DNA from: Acidobacteriota bacterium
GTDB taxonomy: Bacteria > Acidobacteriota > Holophagae > Holophagales > Holophagaceae
DNA length: 6,163 nucleotides
Reading direction: 5' to 3'
NCBI GenBank assembly: GCA_021778785.1
Contig: JAJYBX010000126.1
Span: 1 to 6,163 of the forward strand
This document shows, in pieces, positions 1 to 6,070 of the stretch (position 1 is its first letter; each line of letters opens with the position of its first letter). The notes under the pieces are model-generated. The model was not told the DNA's origin and did not search any database. It worked only from the letters and a program-made list of their open reading frames with translations. Both the position numbers and the translations under genes were made by a program.

Positions 1-126
1 CACCAGGGCCGTGCCCACCTGGGGGTGGTCCACCCGCACGTACTGCCGCGCCCCCACGTCCCCCGCCAGGGGCCGGGGGACCTTCAGGTCCCAGCGTTCC
101 AGGGCGCGGGCGAGACGGGGGTCCAT
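1..126 (-). CDS. N-terminal fragment of an AmgK-like sugar kinase (phosphotransferase family), cut by window edge
   Basis: An ATG at 126 on the minus strand opens 42 codons that run off the left edge. The visible peptide begins MDPRLARALERWDL and contains AGDVGARQYVRV around residues 21-32. This resembles the start of aminoglycoside-phosphotransferase-fold kinases of the AmgK type, where a GDAS(F/A)RRYxR segment forms the first strands of the ATP-binding lobe. AmgK phosphorylates MurNAc or GlcNAc at C1 in peptidoglycan recycling. The family call rests on this short motif and on the neighbour: the gene just upstream looks like MurU, which acts on the AmgK product. No other in-frame start is visible between the ATG and the preceding gene. 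A GGGAG lies 12 nt before the ATG, longer than ideal spacing. The catalytic loop is outside the window, so substrate cannot be judged. Confidence 0.6.
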   Translation of the reverse strand, partial: MDPRLARALERWDLKVPRPLAGDVGARQYVRVDHPQVGTALV

Positions 127-162
127 CGGATCAGGGTACTCCCATCGTGCGAGAGGGAAAGA

Positions 163-272
163 ATCTCCACGAAGAGCACGAAGGGAAGGCGAGGACACCA
201 AGGGGGGCTGGCCCCGGCCGCGGGGCGTGCCATTCGTGGTCTTCGTTCAGTCTTCGTGTCCTTCGTGGAGAT
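163..272. repeat. Imperfect inverted repeat of the CACGAAG type between the nucleotidyltransferase and kinase genes
   Basis: The arms 163-184 and 251-272 are complementary over 22 positions with one mismatch and two G-T wobbles. Each arm carries two spaced copies of CACGAAG (or CTTCGTG on the other arm). The 66-base interior holds a GC-rich segment (about 207-227) and further degenerate units such as ACACCAAGG and TTCGTGGTCTTCG. The right arm begins four bases after the stop codon of the 277-1107 gene. Elements made of CCACGAAG/CACGAAGG units are dispersed in many environmental genomes; I recall this but cannot check it here. As RNA from either strand it would form a long hairpin, so it could act as a 3' end stabiliser, an attenuator before the kinase gene, or simply a dispersed non-coding repeat. 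Short reading frames over it are not genes. Confidence 0.8.
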
Positions 273-276
273 CCGT

Positions 277-1107
277 TCAGAGCCCCAGGCGCACCTGGTG
301 GCCGCCTTCGGCGAACCAGAGGGCGTCGGCGTCGGTGATCGAGGGCGGGGGCGCGGCGCCGGGGCCCAGGACGCAGCGGGTGAGGCGGCCGGCGGGGGCG
401 GCGCCGGGGTGGACGTAGCAACCGGGGAGGCGGCCCTCCTGCTCCGGGGCCAGCCCGGCGGCGGCCTCGATGAGGGCGTCCGGCGTGCCCACCTCCCGCC
501 AGGGGAAGGGTTCGGCCACCACGCCCAGGTGCAGGGCCAGCCTGGGCCTCAGGTCATCCATCTCGCTGGGGCCCTCGGGCAGGAGCGCCAGGGCCTCCGG
601 CGACCAGGCGGCGGCGCCGGTGAAGTGGAAGGGGCCCTTCGGCCCCGTCTCGCCCTTGGGGAGGACGCGGTCCCCGGCGTCCAGCCAGACCGGGTTCCAG
701 GGGCCGCCGGGGTGGGGCACCAGCAGCCAGCTCAGCTCCGCGCGGGCCGCGCGGTGGCTTCCACGCAGCCGGTCGAAGGGCACGGCGTCGGCCCAGATGT
801 CCGCGTTCCACACCAGCAGTTCGCCCGCCACCCGCCCCAGGGCGTGGCGCAGGCCGCCGGCGCTGCCCAGCAGCCGGGGTTCGTCGCAGACCTCGATCCC
901 GTCGGCCACGGCCCGCAGGCGGTCCGGGTGCAGGTGGGCGTTGCAGGCCAGGTGGCGGGCCCCGGCGGCCTGCAGGGCGGCGGCCCCCCATTGGAGCAGG
1001 GGCCGGCCGCGGAGGGTCCAGGCGGGCTTGGGCAGGCAGGCGCTCAGGGCGCCCATGCGCGTGCCCAGGCCCGCGGCCAGGAGGAAGCCCTCAAGGGGTG
1101 CCGTCAT
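277..1107 (-). CDS. Sugar-1-phosphate nucleotidyltransferase, MurU-like
   Basis: The 276-residue protein belongs to the NTP_transferase family, which couples a sugar-1-phosphate to a nucleotide. Visible features are the nucleotide-binding loop LAAGLGTRMG (10-19) followed by LPKP (25-28), the segment EPRLLGSAGG (76-85), the metal-binding NADI (101-104), FTGAAAWSPEAL (162-173) and WREVGTPDAL (203-212). The length and the LLGSAGG and NADI motifs fit MurU (MurNAc-1-phosphate uridylyltransferase), but mannose-1-phosphate guanylyltransferases share them, so the substrate is inferred. The apparent AmgK-like kinase next downstream favours MurU. The last 50 residues contain CYVHPGAAPAGRLTRCVLGPGA, which looks like one or two turns of a hexapeptide beta-helix, longer than a minimal MurU. 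The start overlaps the 3' end of the upstream CNNM gene by 17 nt, indicating co-translation. No strong Shine-Dalgarno precedes the ATG. Cytoplasmic, with no signal peptide or membrane segment. Confidence 0.85.
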   Translation of the reverse strand: MTAPLEGFLLAAGLGTRMGALSACLPKPAWTLRGRPLLQWGAAALQAAGARHLACNAHLHPDRLRAVADGIEVCDEPRLLGSAGGLRHALGRVAGELLVWNADIWADAVPFDRLRGSHRAARAELSWLLVPHPGGPWNPVWLDAGDRVLPKGETGPKGPFHFTGAAAWSPEALALLPEGPSEMDDLRPRLALHLGVVAEPFPWREVGTPDALIEAAAGLAPEQEGRLPGCYVHPGAAPAGRLTRCVLGPGAAPPPSITDADALWFAEGGHQVRLGL

Positions 1108-2404
1108 CGTCCGTGTCCGGGGGCAGGGGCCGCAGCAGGAACTGGCCGGGGGCCAACCCGCGCATGGAGAGCACGCGGATGTGCCAGCCCTGGATGCGCA
1201 GGTCGTCGCCGGGGCGGAGGATCCGGCCCAGCTGCTCCTGGAGGTAGCCGCCCAGGCTCACGGAGCCCTCCTCGGCCTGGAGGTCGAGGTGCAGGTGGTC
1301 CTCCAGCTGCTCCAGGAGGACATTGCCCTGGGCCAGCCAGCCGCCCCCGCGGGTGCGCCGGAGCTGGATGGCCTCGCGGTCGAACTCGTCCTGGATCTCC
1401 CCCACCAGCTCCTCCAGCACATCCTCCAGGGTGACGAGGCCGTCCACGCCGCCATGCTCGTTCACCATGAGGGCCAGGTGCTGCTTGCGCTGCTGGAACT
1501 CCAGCAGGAGGCCCTGGATGGGTTTCATCTCCGGCACGAAGAAGGCCGGGCGGGCGAAGGCCCGCAGGTCGGGAGCCTCCTCCCGCTCGTGCAGGGCCCA
1601 GAGCAGCTCCTTGAGGTGCACCACGCCCACGACGCGGTCGAGGTCGCCGTCCACCAGGGGGATCCGCGTGTGGGGCGTGCGGCGGGCGAGGGCCAGGTTG
1701 TCCGCCAGGCTGTGCTGCAGGTCGAAGCAGACCACCCGGGCGCGGGGCACGGCGATCTCCTTCACCGTGCGCCGGGTGAAGTCGAAGAGGTTCTCGATGA
1801 GCTCCTTGCGGCGCAGCTCCAGCCGGCCCTGGGCCTGGCTGTGTTCGAGCATGCGCTTGAACTCCTCCTCGGAGGGCAGGGCGTCCTCCGCGGCCCCCGG
1901 TTGGATGCCGAAGAGCCGCAGCACGAGGTGGCTGAGGTGGGTGAGGGCCCAGGTGAGGGGCCGCACCAGGCGCGACCAGGCCAGCAGGGGCCGGGCCGTC
2001 CGCAGGGCCCAGGGGGTGGCGGCCTGGATGGCCACGCTGCGGGGCACCAGCTCGGCCAGCACCACGTCGAGGGTGGTCATGATGAGCAGGGCCAGCCCGC
2101 TGCTGAGGGGAAGGCGCAGCCCCGGCCAGGGGATGCGGCCGAAGAGCCGCTGGAACAGCTGGGCGAAGAGGTCCTCGCCCACGGCGCCGAGGGAGATCGC
2201 GCACAGGACGATGCCCACCTGCACGGAGGAGAGGTGGTGGCCCAGCCCCCGGTGGACCTCCAGGGCCTGGACCGCCCGGGGATCCCCGTCCGCCAGGGCC
2301 TCGAGCTGGGTGGCGCGCACGCGCACGGCGGCGAACTCCGCCATGACGAAGAAGGCGCTGGCCAGGAGGAGGGCGATGCAGAGCAGGGCCGCGCCGAGGA
2401 CCAC
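1091..2404 (-). CDS. CNNM/DUF21-CBS-CorC_HlyC membrane protein (hemolysin C / CorC family)
   Basis: The 437-residue protein has the complete family architecture. An N-terminal CNNM (DUF21) region has hydrophobic segments near residues 3-23, 57-77, 103-121 and a weaker one near 137-166, with the typical MAEFAAVRVRATQLEAL after the first helix and DVVLAELVPRSVA after the third. Two CBS domains follow, about 212-272 and 285-340, the second ending in the family signature DGLVTLEDVLEELVGEIQDE (321-340). A CorC_HlyC domain occupies about 345-428. Bacterial members sit in the inner membrane and several are linked to Mg2+ export or homeostasis; the old hemolysin name is historical. The start is a GTG 12 nt after the TAG of the upstream gene, which lies in the same frame, so no earlier start is possible. 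The first internal ATG (residue 21) would remove the first membrane helix. The ribosome site is weak (GGGGG), which suggests coupling to the upstream gene. Confidence 0.93.
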   Translation of the reverse strand: MVLGAALLCIALLLASAFFVMAEFAAVRVRATQLEALADGDPRAVQALEVHRGLGHHLSSVQVGIVLCAISLGAVGEDLFAQLFQRLFGRIPWPGLRLPLSSGLALLIMTTLDVVLAELVPRSVAIQAATPWALRTARPLLAWSRLVRPLTWALTHLSHLVLRLFGIQPGAAEDALPSEEEFKRMLEHSQAQGRLELRRKELIENLFDFTRRTVKEIAVPRARVVCFDLQHSLADNLALARRTPHTRIPLVDGDLDRVVGVVHLKELLWALHEREEAPDLRAFARPAFFVPEMKPIQGLLLEFQQRKQHLALMVNEHGGVDGLVTLEDVLEELVGEIQDEFDREAIQLRRTRGGGWLAQGNVLLEQLEDHLHLDLQAEEGSVSLGGYLQEQLGRILRPGDDLRIQGWHIRVLSMRGLAPGQFLLRPLPPDTDDDGTP

Positions 2405-2416
2405 CGGCGGCCCCCG

Positions 2417-4054
2417 CTAGCCGCGGGCGAGGTCCGAACCCCGCCGAAGCCGCTCCGCCACCTCCTGCAGGAGATCGTCCACCTGGCCGAGCCGCTCGCG
2501 GTGCTCCACCAGCCGGGCCTCCACGGCCTGCTTCTCGCTCTCGAGGGCCGCGTGGGCCTCCTGCTGGGCCTGGAGCACCTGGGCCATGCGGCCCAGTTCG
2601 GCCTCCTTCTGGTCCAGCCCGTTCATCAGCTCCAGCCGCTCGCCCTCGTGCTGGATGGAGGCCTCGTCGAGGTGCTGGCGGGATTCGGCGAGCTCCTCGG
2701 CCATGGCGCGCAGCTCGGCCTCCAGGCGCCGGACCTCCTGCTCCTGCGTGTCCAGCCGCCGGTCCCGCTCGGCCAGGCCCTCCCGCAGCCCCTCGTTCTC
2801 CGCCTCGGCCTGCTGCAGGCGCTCGCCGATCTCCGCCAGGTCGCGGCCCTGGCCGCGCATGGTGGCCTCCAGGCCCGCCAGCTCCAGCTGCAGGGTGTGG
2901 GCCCGCTCCTTCTGGGCGGCCACCTCGAGCAGGGCGGACTGGTGGACCTCCTCCAGGCCGGTCTGCTTCTCCACCATCCCCTCGAGGGTGGTGTTCAGCT
3001 GGGCCTCGGCCTCCCGGGCCGCGGCGAGATCCGCCTCCCGGTCCTGGACGGCCCCCTCCAGCTCCAGCGCCCGGTGCTGCAGCCGGTCCCGCTCCTTGAG
3101 CAGCTCGATGGTGCGCTGGGTCTTCTCGCTGAGCTGGAGGTTGAGCTCCTCCACCTGGCGGAGCAGGTCCGTGCGCTCGGTGAGGGCCTCCTTGAGCTGG
3201 GTCTTGAGGGCCTCGCCGTCCCGGCTCCCGCTCTCCTCCACCCGCCGCAGGGCGGCCTCGGACTCGGCCAGCTTCTGCTTCAGGGCCTCGGCCTCGCGTT
3301 GGCGCCGCTCCATCTCGTCCAGGTTCTGGGTCACGGAGCTGAGCTGGCGCTGGAGCTGCTGCAGCTCGGCGGCGGTGGCCTGGAGTTTCTGGTCCTTGGC
3401 CCGCAGTTCCTCGTGGAGGGCGGAGACCTGCTCCTCCAGCAGGCGGGCCCGCGTGGTGTCGGGCGGGGCGGTGGCCTTCATGTCCAGGTTGCGGGTGACG
3501 GCGGAGGGGGACACCTGCTCCGGGACGATCGCGAAGGCCCCCGTGATGGCGGAGGACGCCGGGACCGCGGCCGGGATCGGGGCCGGCGCGCCCTCCTCCA
3601 GGGCGCTCTTCAGGCCATCCAGCCAGTCGTCGCCCAGCTCCGTGTCCACCAGCTCGCCCAGGGGATTGTCGGGATCGAGGGTCCGACCCGGGACCAGGGG
3701 GGTCAGGGCCGCCACGAAGGCGCTGGGGGCGATGGGCTTGTGCAGGTAGAGGTCGGCGCGGCCCTTCAGGCTCTGGTGGCGCCGGTACTCCTCCTCGCTG
3801 GCCTTGGCGCTGATGAGCACCACCTTGAGGGCGGCCAGCTTGGGGTTCTTGCGGATGGTGGAGCAGAGGGCGTAGCCCTTGTTCTCGGCCACCTCGACGC
3901 AGATGACCACTGCGGCATAGCCCCCGTGTTCCAGGCGGGGGATGACCCCGTCGGGGGAGGCGGAGACCTCCAGATCGAACGCGGCCTCGAGGCTGACCTG
4001 GTGCTCCTTGAGGAAGCTCCGGTCGCTGTCCACGAGGAGGAGACGCTGGCCCAT
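2417..4054 (-). CDS. FrzS-like pseudo-receiver protein with long C-terminal coiled coil
   Basis: The 545-residue protein starts with a response-regulator receiver fold (about 3-121), has an Ala/Pro-rich linker (about 150-200) and ends in about 335 residues of heptad-rich Glu/Leu/Gln/Arg/Ala coiled coil (200-537). The receiver is degenerate. The acidic pair is D9-S10. Aligning VVICVEVAENKGYALC (49-64) with the usual ...LLDVMMPGMDGYELC places Cys52 where the phosphoacceptor Asp belongs. The switch Ser82 and Lys106-Pro107 (LYLHKPI) remain. It is therefore probably not phosphorylated in the normal way and works as a protein-binding module. The layout, and phrases such as NKGYALCSTIRK, recall Myxococcus FrzS, a pole-localised type IV pilus motility protein with an atypical receiver and coiled coil; this comparison is from memory. 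No DNA-binding or enzymatic output domain is present. GAAGGA lies 7 nt before the ATG. It heads a three-gene minus-strand run. Confidence 0.85.
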   Translation of the reverse strand: MGQRLLLVDSDRSFLKEHQVSLEAAFDLEVSASPDGVIPRLEHGGYAAVVICVEVAENKGYALCSTIRKNPKLAALKVVLISAKASEEEYRRHQSLKGRADLYLHKPIAPSAFVAALTPLVPGRTLDPDNPLGELVDTELGDDWLDGLKSALEEGAPAPIPAAVPASSAITGAFAIVPEQVSPSAVTRNLDMKATAPPDTTRARLLEEQVSALHEELRAKDQKLQATAAELQQLQRQLSSVTQNLDEMERRQREAEALKQKLAESEAALRRVEESGSRDGEALKTQLKEALTERTDLLRQVEELNLQLSEKTQRTIELLKERDRLQHRALELEGAVQDREADLAAAREAEAQLNTTLEGMVEKQTGLEEVHQSALLEVAAQKERAHTLQLELAGLEATMRGQGRDLAEIGERLQQAEAENEGLREGLAERDRRLDTQEQEVRRLEAELRAMAEELAESRQHLDEASIQHEGERLELMNGLDQKEAELGRMAQVLQAQQEAHAALESEKQAVEARLVEHRERLGQVDDLLQEVAERLRRGSDLARG

Positions 4055-4061
4055 GGGTAGG

Positions 4062-4067
4062 TCCTTC
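4062..4067 (-). promoter_or_regulatory. Ribosome binding site of the pseudo-receiver gene
   Basis: Reading the minus strand, GAAGGA is followed by 7 nt and the ATG at 4054. This is the best Shine-Dalgarno match in the three-gene run and supports the start chosen. The two downstream genes have much weaker sites, consistent with translation coupled to the upstream gene. Confidence 0.7.
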
Positions 4068-4102
4068 GGCGGAGGTGAGCTCCCCAGTCTAACCCGAATG
4101 AG

Positions 4103-4129
4103 CGGAGCCCCGCCAAGGGCGGGGCTCCG
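4103..4129 (-). terminator. GC-rich hairpin downstream of htrA
   Basis: A perfect 12-bp stem (4103-4114 with 4118-4129) closes a 3-nt loop. It begins 21 nt after the htrA stop codon. Its position at the 3' end of htrA and before the next gene's ribosome site suggests a terminator. It lacks a proper U-tract on the minus strand (CTCATTCGGG follows), so termination may be partial or Rho-assisted, and some readthrough into the pseudo-receiver gene is possible. No strong sigma-70 promoter is visible in the remaining ~35 bases. A TTGGCG inside the hairpin and a TAGACT 19 nt further on are weak -35/-10 candidates. Confidence 0.6.
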
Positions 4130-4150
4130 GGACAGGGGTGGGGCCGGTGG

Positions 4151-5674
4151 TCAGCGGGGCGGGATGGCCAGGGTCACCCGCTGGCTGCCCTGGGGGGCCT
4201 GGATGTAGAGCAGGAGGGGCTTGCCCGAGACCTTCCTCACGGCGGCGGTGAATTCCGCCACGCTGCCCACGGGCTGGCCCGCGGCCTCGGTGATGATCAT
4301 GCCCACCTGGAGGCTGCGGTCGGCCGCGGGGGAACGCGGATCCACGGAGATGACCACCACGCCCCTGCGATCCTCGGCGATGCCGAACTGGTGCCGGGTC
4401 ACCGGATCCAGGGCGCCCACCTGGAAGCCATAGGCCTTCTGGAGGCTGAAGGTGCTGGAGCCCTCGGCGGATCCGCGGGAATCCTCACCCCGGCCCTCCT
4501 CCGACCCGCCGCGCAGGGCCTCGATGGCCTTGCGGTCGCCCAGGGTGACGGAGAAGGTCATGGCCTTGCCCTTGCGGACCACGCCGACCTTGACCGTGTC
4601 CCCGGCGCGGCGGCTGGAGATGGCCGACACCAGGTCATCCGGCGACTTCACGGCCTGCCCGTCCACGCTGGTGATGACGTCCTGGTGCTGGATCCCGGCC
4701 TTGTCCGCGGGCTGGCCCCGCTCCACGGAGCCCACCAGCACGCCCTGCTTCACGCCCAGGGCCTCCTGGAAGACAGAATCCAGCTCCTGGGGCGTCACGC
4801 CCAGGTAGCCCCGGCTCACGGGCTTCCCGGTGCGCAGATCCTTGAGGATGCGGTTCACCATGCTGATGGGCACGGCGAAGCCGATGTTCTGGCCGGCGGG
4901 GTTGATGGCCGTGTTGATGCCCACCACCTCGCCCCGCAGGTTCAACAGGGGGCCGCCGGAGTTGCCGCGGTTGATGGCGGCGTCCGTCTGGAGGAAGGTA
5001 CTCACGCCGCCGTCCAGGTTGCGGCCCTTGGCGCTGATGATGCCCTGGGTGACCGTGTGCTCGAGGCCCAGGGGATTGCCGATGGCCACGACCCACTCGC
5101 CGATCTTGAGGGAATCGGAGTCCCCGAGCTTGGCGAAGGGCAGGTGGGTGGCGTCGATCTTCACCAGGGCCACGTCCAGTTCCTTGTCCTTGCCCAGGAC
5201 CGTGCCCTTGAAGGTGCGGCCGTCCACCGTCTTCACCTCCAGCGAGTTGCCGGGCTCGCCCATGCTGGCCACCACGTGGTAGTTCGTGAGGATCTCGCCA
5301 TCAGGGGAGATGATCACGCCCGAGCCGCCGGACACCGCCCGCTGCTCCGCGTCGCCGCCTCCCCGGGGCACCCGGGGATGGCCCGGCCCGCCGGGGCCGA
5401 AGAAGAAATCGAAGAAGTCATCCCCGCCGCCGAAGGGGTTCCCCGGCTGCCGCTGGCGGACGAAGCTGGTGTTGGTGATGGCCACCACCGTGGGATTGAG
5501 CTTCTCGGCCACCTCCGCGATGGGAGGCATCCGATCCAGCCCCTTGGGATCCACCGTCACCGGCTTCTCCTCCTGGGCCCGGGCCACCCAGCCGTAGCTC
5601 AGCCCCATCCCCAGGGCCATGCAGACTGCCGCGAAGGCCGAAAGGCCGAGGACCTGTTTGACATGACGCTTCAT
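4151..5674 (-). CDS. htrA: Periplasmic serine endoprotease, HtrA/DegP/DegQ family (Do-like)
   Basis: From the ATG at 5674 the protein has 507 residues. It degrades or refolds misfolded proteins in the periplasm. A signal sequence (KRHVK, then hydrophobic residues about 8-28) ends in VARA before QEE, a plausible signal-peptidase site after residue 33. A Gly/Pro/Phe-rich LA loop (FFDFFFG, about 87-93) precedes the trypsin-like domain. The catalytic triad is complete: His133 in TNYHVV, Asp167 in ELDVALVK and Ser239 in GNSGGP. PDZ1 (about 287-380) has the peptide-binding loop GYLGV. A Ser/Glu/Gly-rich linker (about 388-408) leads to a more divergent PDZ2 (about 412-505) starting at KAYGFQVG. Length and order match DegP/DegQ. 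A GTG at 5686 would add MRLS, but GAGG sits 6 nt before the ATG, so the ATG is preferred. The gene is monocistronic by appearance, with a tRNA divergent upstream and a hairpin downstream. Confidence 0.96.
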   Translation of the reverse strand: MKRHVKQVLGLSAFAAVCMALGMGLSYGWVARAQEEKPVTVDPKGLDRMPPIAEVAEKLNPTVVAITNTSFVRQRQPGNPFGGGDDFFDFFFGPGGPGHPRVPRGGGDAEQRAVSGGSGVIISPDGEILTNYHVVASMGEPGNSLEVKTVDGRTFKGTVLGKDKELDVALVKIDATHLPFAKLGDSDSLKIGEWVVAIGNPLGLEHTVTQGIISAKGRNLDGGVSTFLQTDAAINRGNSGGPLLNLRGEVVGINTAINPAGQNIGFAVPISMVNRILKDLRTGKPVSRGYLGVTPQELDSVFQEALGVKQGVLVGSVERGQPADKAGIQHQDVITSVDGQAVKSPDDLVSAISSRRAGDTVKVGVVRKGKAMTFSVTLGDRKAIEALRGGSEEGRGEDSRGSAEGSSTFSLQKAYGFQVGALDPVTRHQFGIAEDRRGVVVISVDPRSPAADRSLQVGMIITEAAGQPVGSVAEFTAAVRKVSGKPLLLYIQAPQGSQRVTLAIPPR

Positions 5675-5680
5675 GGACAA

Positions 5681-5684
5681 CCTC
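5681..5684 (-). promoter_or_regulatory. Shine-Dalgarno that decides the htrA start
   Basis: On the minus strand GAGG is followed by TTGTCC (6 nt) and ATG at 5674. The alternative GTG at 5686 overlaps this site and has only pyrimidine/GC-rich sequence before it, so the ATG is the likelier start and gives a signal peptide beginning MKRH. Confidence 0.6.
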
Positions 5685-5782
5685 ACGCGCCGGACCGGCC
5701 GGCATGTTCTAGCGTGGCCGAAGCCCCCCGAAGGTTCCCGCTGGCCAGCAAAGGCCGACCAGGATAGTCTGGATGATCCAAC

Positions 5783-5860
5783 GGCGGCTGTAGCTCAGTT
5801 GGTTAGAGTACTGGATTGTGATTCCAGGTGTCGTGGGTTCGAGTCCCATCAGCCGCCCCA
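5783..5860 (+). tRNA. tRNA-His (anticodon GTG)
   Basis: The full cloverleaf can be drawn. G-1 at 5783 pairs with C73 at 5857. The acceptor strand 5784-5790 pairs with 5850-5856. The D-arm is GCTC/GAGT, and the anticodon stem CTGGA/TCCAG encloses TTGTGAT with anticodon GTG at 5818-5820. The T-arm is GTGGG/CCCAT with loop TTCGAGT. CCA is encoded at 5858-5860. The extra 5' G opposite C73 is the identity element read by histidyl-tRNA synthetase, so it is encoded rather than added after transcription. It is divergent from htrA with a 96-bp gap from the htrA GTG. GATAGT at 5763-5768 is a possible -10, but no convincing -35 is at the right distance. Transcription should end in the hairpin that starts inside the CCA. 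Confidence 0.97.
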
Positions 5861-5899
5861 GATTGAAAAGCCTCCCGCACGGGGGGCTTTTCAATCTGG
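5858..5899 (+). terminator. Long palindromic, probably bidirectional terminator after tRNA-His
   Basis: Bases 5858-5876 pair with 5881-5899: 19 bp with a single G-T wobble and a 4-nt loop GCAC. The core is AAAAGCCTCCC-GCAC-GGGGGGCTTTT, a standard intrinsic terminator with four T residues after the GC stem on the plus strand. The palindrome gives the same signal on the minus strand. The outer part of the stem (CCAGATTG) takes in the CCA end of the tRNA, so the hairpin and the mature tRNA 3' end overlap. Confidence 0.9.
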
Positions 5900-5920
5900 A
5901 ACGCCGGGACTCGAACCCAC
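5897..5920 (-). repeat. Inverted partial copy of the tRNA-His 3' end (T-arm remnant plus CCA)
   Basis: On the minus strand GTGGGTTCGAGTCCC (5920-5906) repeats the tRNA-His T-arm at 5833-5847 exactly over 15 nt. It is followed by six bases (GGCGTT) and then CCA continuing into GATTGAAAAG, as after the real tRNA. The two copies are thus arranged head-on around the terminator palindrome. The remnant has only 6 bases between T-arm and CCA where the real gene has 10, its T-stem does not close well, and no matching 5' acceptor strand or anticodon arm is visible. It is not a working tRNA. It may be a relic of an inverted duplication or a decayed convergent tRNA gene. Confidence 0.5.
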
Positions 5921-6070
5921 CCCGGCCACGCGGGCGTGGCCGGGATCCAGCGTCGAGTGGGACCGCGGAGGCCCTCCGGGGGAGGGCCGGGAGCGGGACC
6001 GGCAGACCGCGCAGCGGGATGCGGTTCGAGTCCCCGTCCGGGTGGGCCGCAGTCCTCTCCACCGGCCGCT
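5900..6070. other. Gene-free, hairpin-rich region downstream of tRNA-His
   Basis: No protein gene is supported here; the open frames are GC-driven and overlap the tRNA relic. Visible structure: a hairpin with an 11-bp stem and 2-nt loop at 5921-5944; an 8-bp stem with GGG loop at 5970-5988; and a 12-bp inverted repeat between 5906-5917 and 6023-6034 that would enclose both hairpins. The right arm of that repeat is the same T-arm-like GGTTCGAGTCCC on the plus strand. Read on the minus strand, the segment would run from the AT-rich island near 6085 to the bidirectional terminator at 5899-5858, about 200 nt, the size of a small structured RNA. I do not recognise a known RNA family in it, and GC-rich sequence folds easily, so an RNA gene is only a possibility. 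Confidence 0.4.

Noticed and set aside
147..338. Small open frames across the CACGAAG repeat
   Set aside because: Their HEEHEG-like peptides are direct translations of the repeat units and carry no independent coding evidence.
470..4060. A 1196-codon open frame on the plus strand across three minus-strand genes
   Set aside because: It is antisense to three genes with clear domain motifs. Its product is rich in Gly/Leu/Ala/Gln/His with no recognisable domain, as expected when high GC at third codon positions removes stops from the opposite strand.
5706..5738. An ECF/sigma-E-like promoter for htrA: GGAACC at 5738-5733 with CTAGA or TAGAAC near 5712-5706
   Set aside because: The -35-like box fits what is known for htrA/degP in enterobacteria, but the spacing to any -10-like sequence is 19-21 nt, too long, and the -10 match is poor.
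4391..5767. A 458-codon plus-strand frame antisense to htrA, and a similar 469-codon frame at 25-1434
   Set aside because: Low-complexity translations with no family features. The minus-strand frames carry the catalytic and nucleotide-binding motifs.
5897..5990. A second, complete tRNA on the minus strand
   Set aside because: A T-arm and CCA are present, but there are too few bases between them. No 5' acceptor strand, D-arm or anticodon arm can be fitted upstream.
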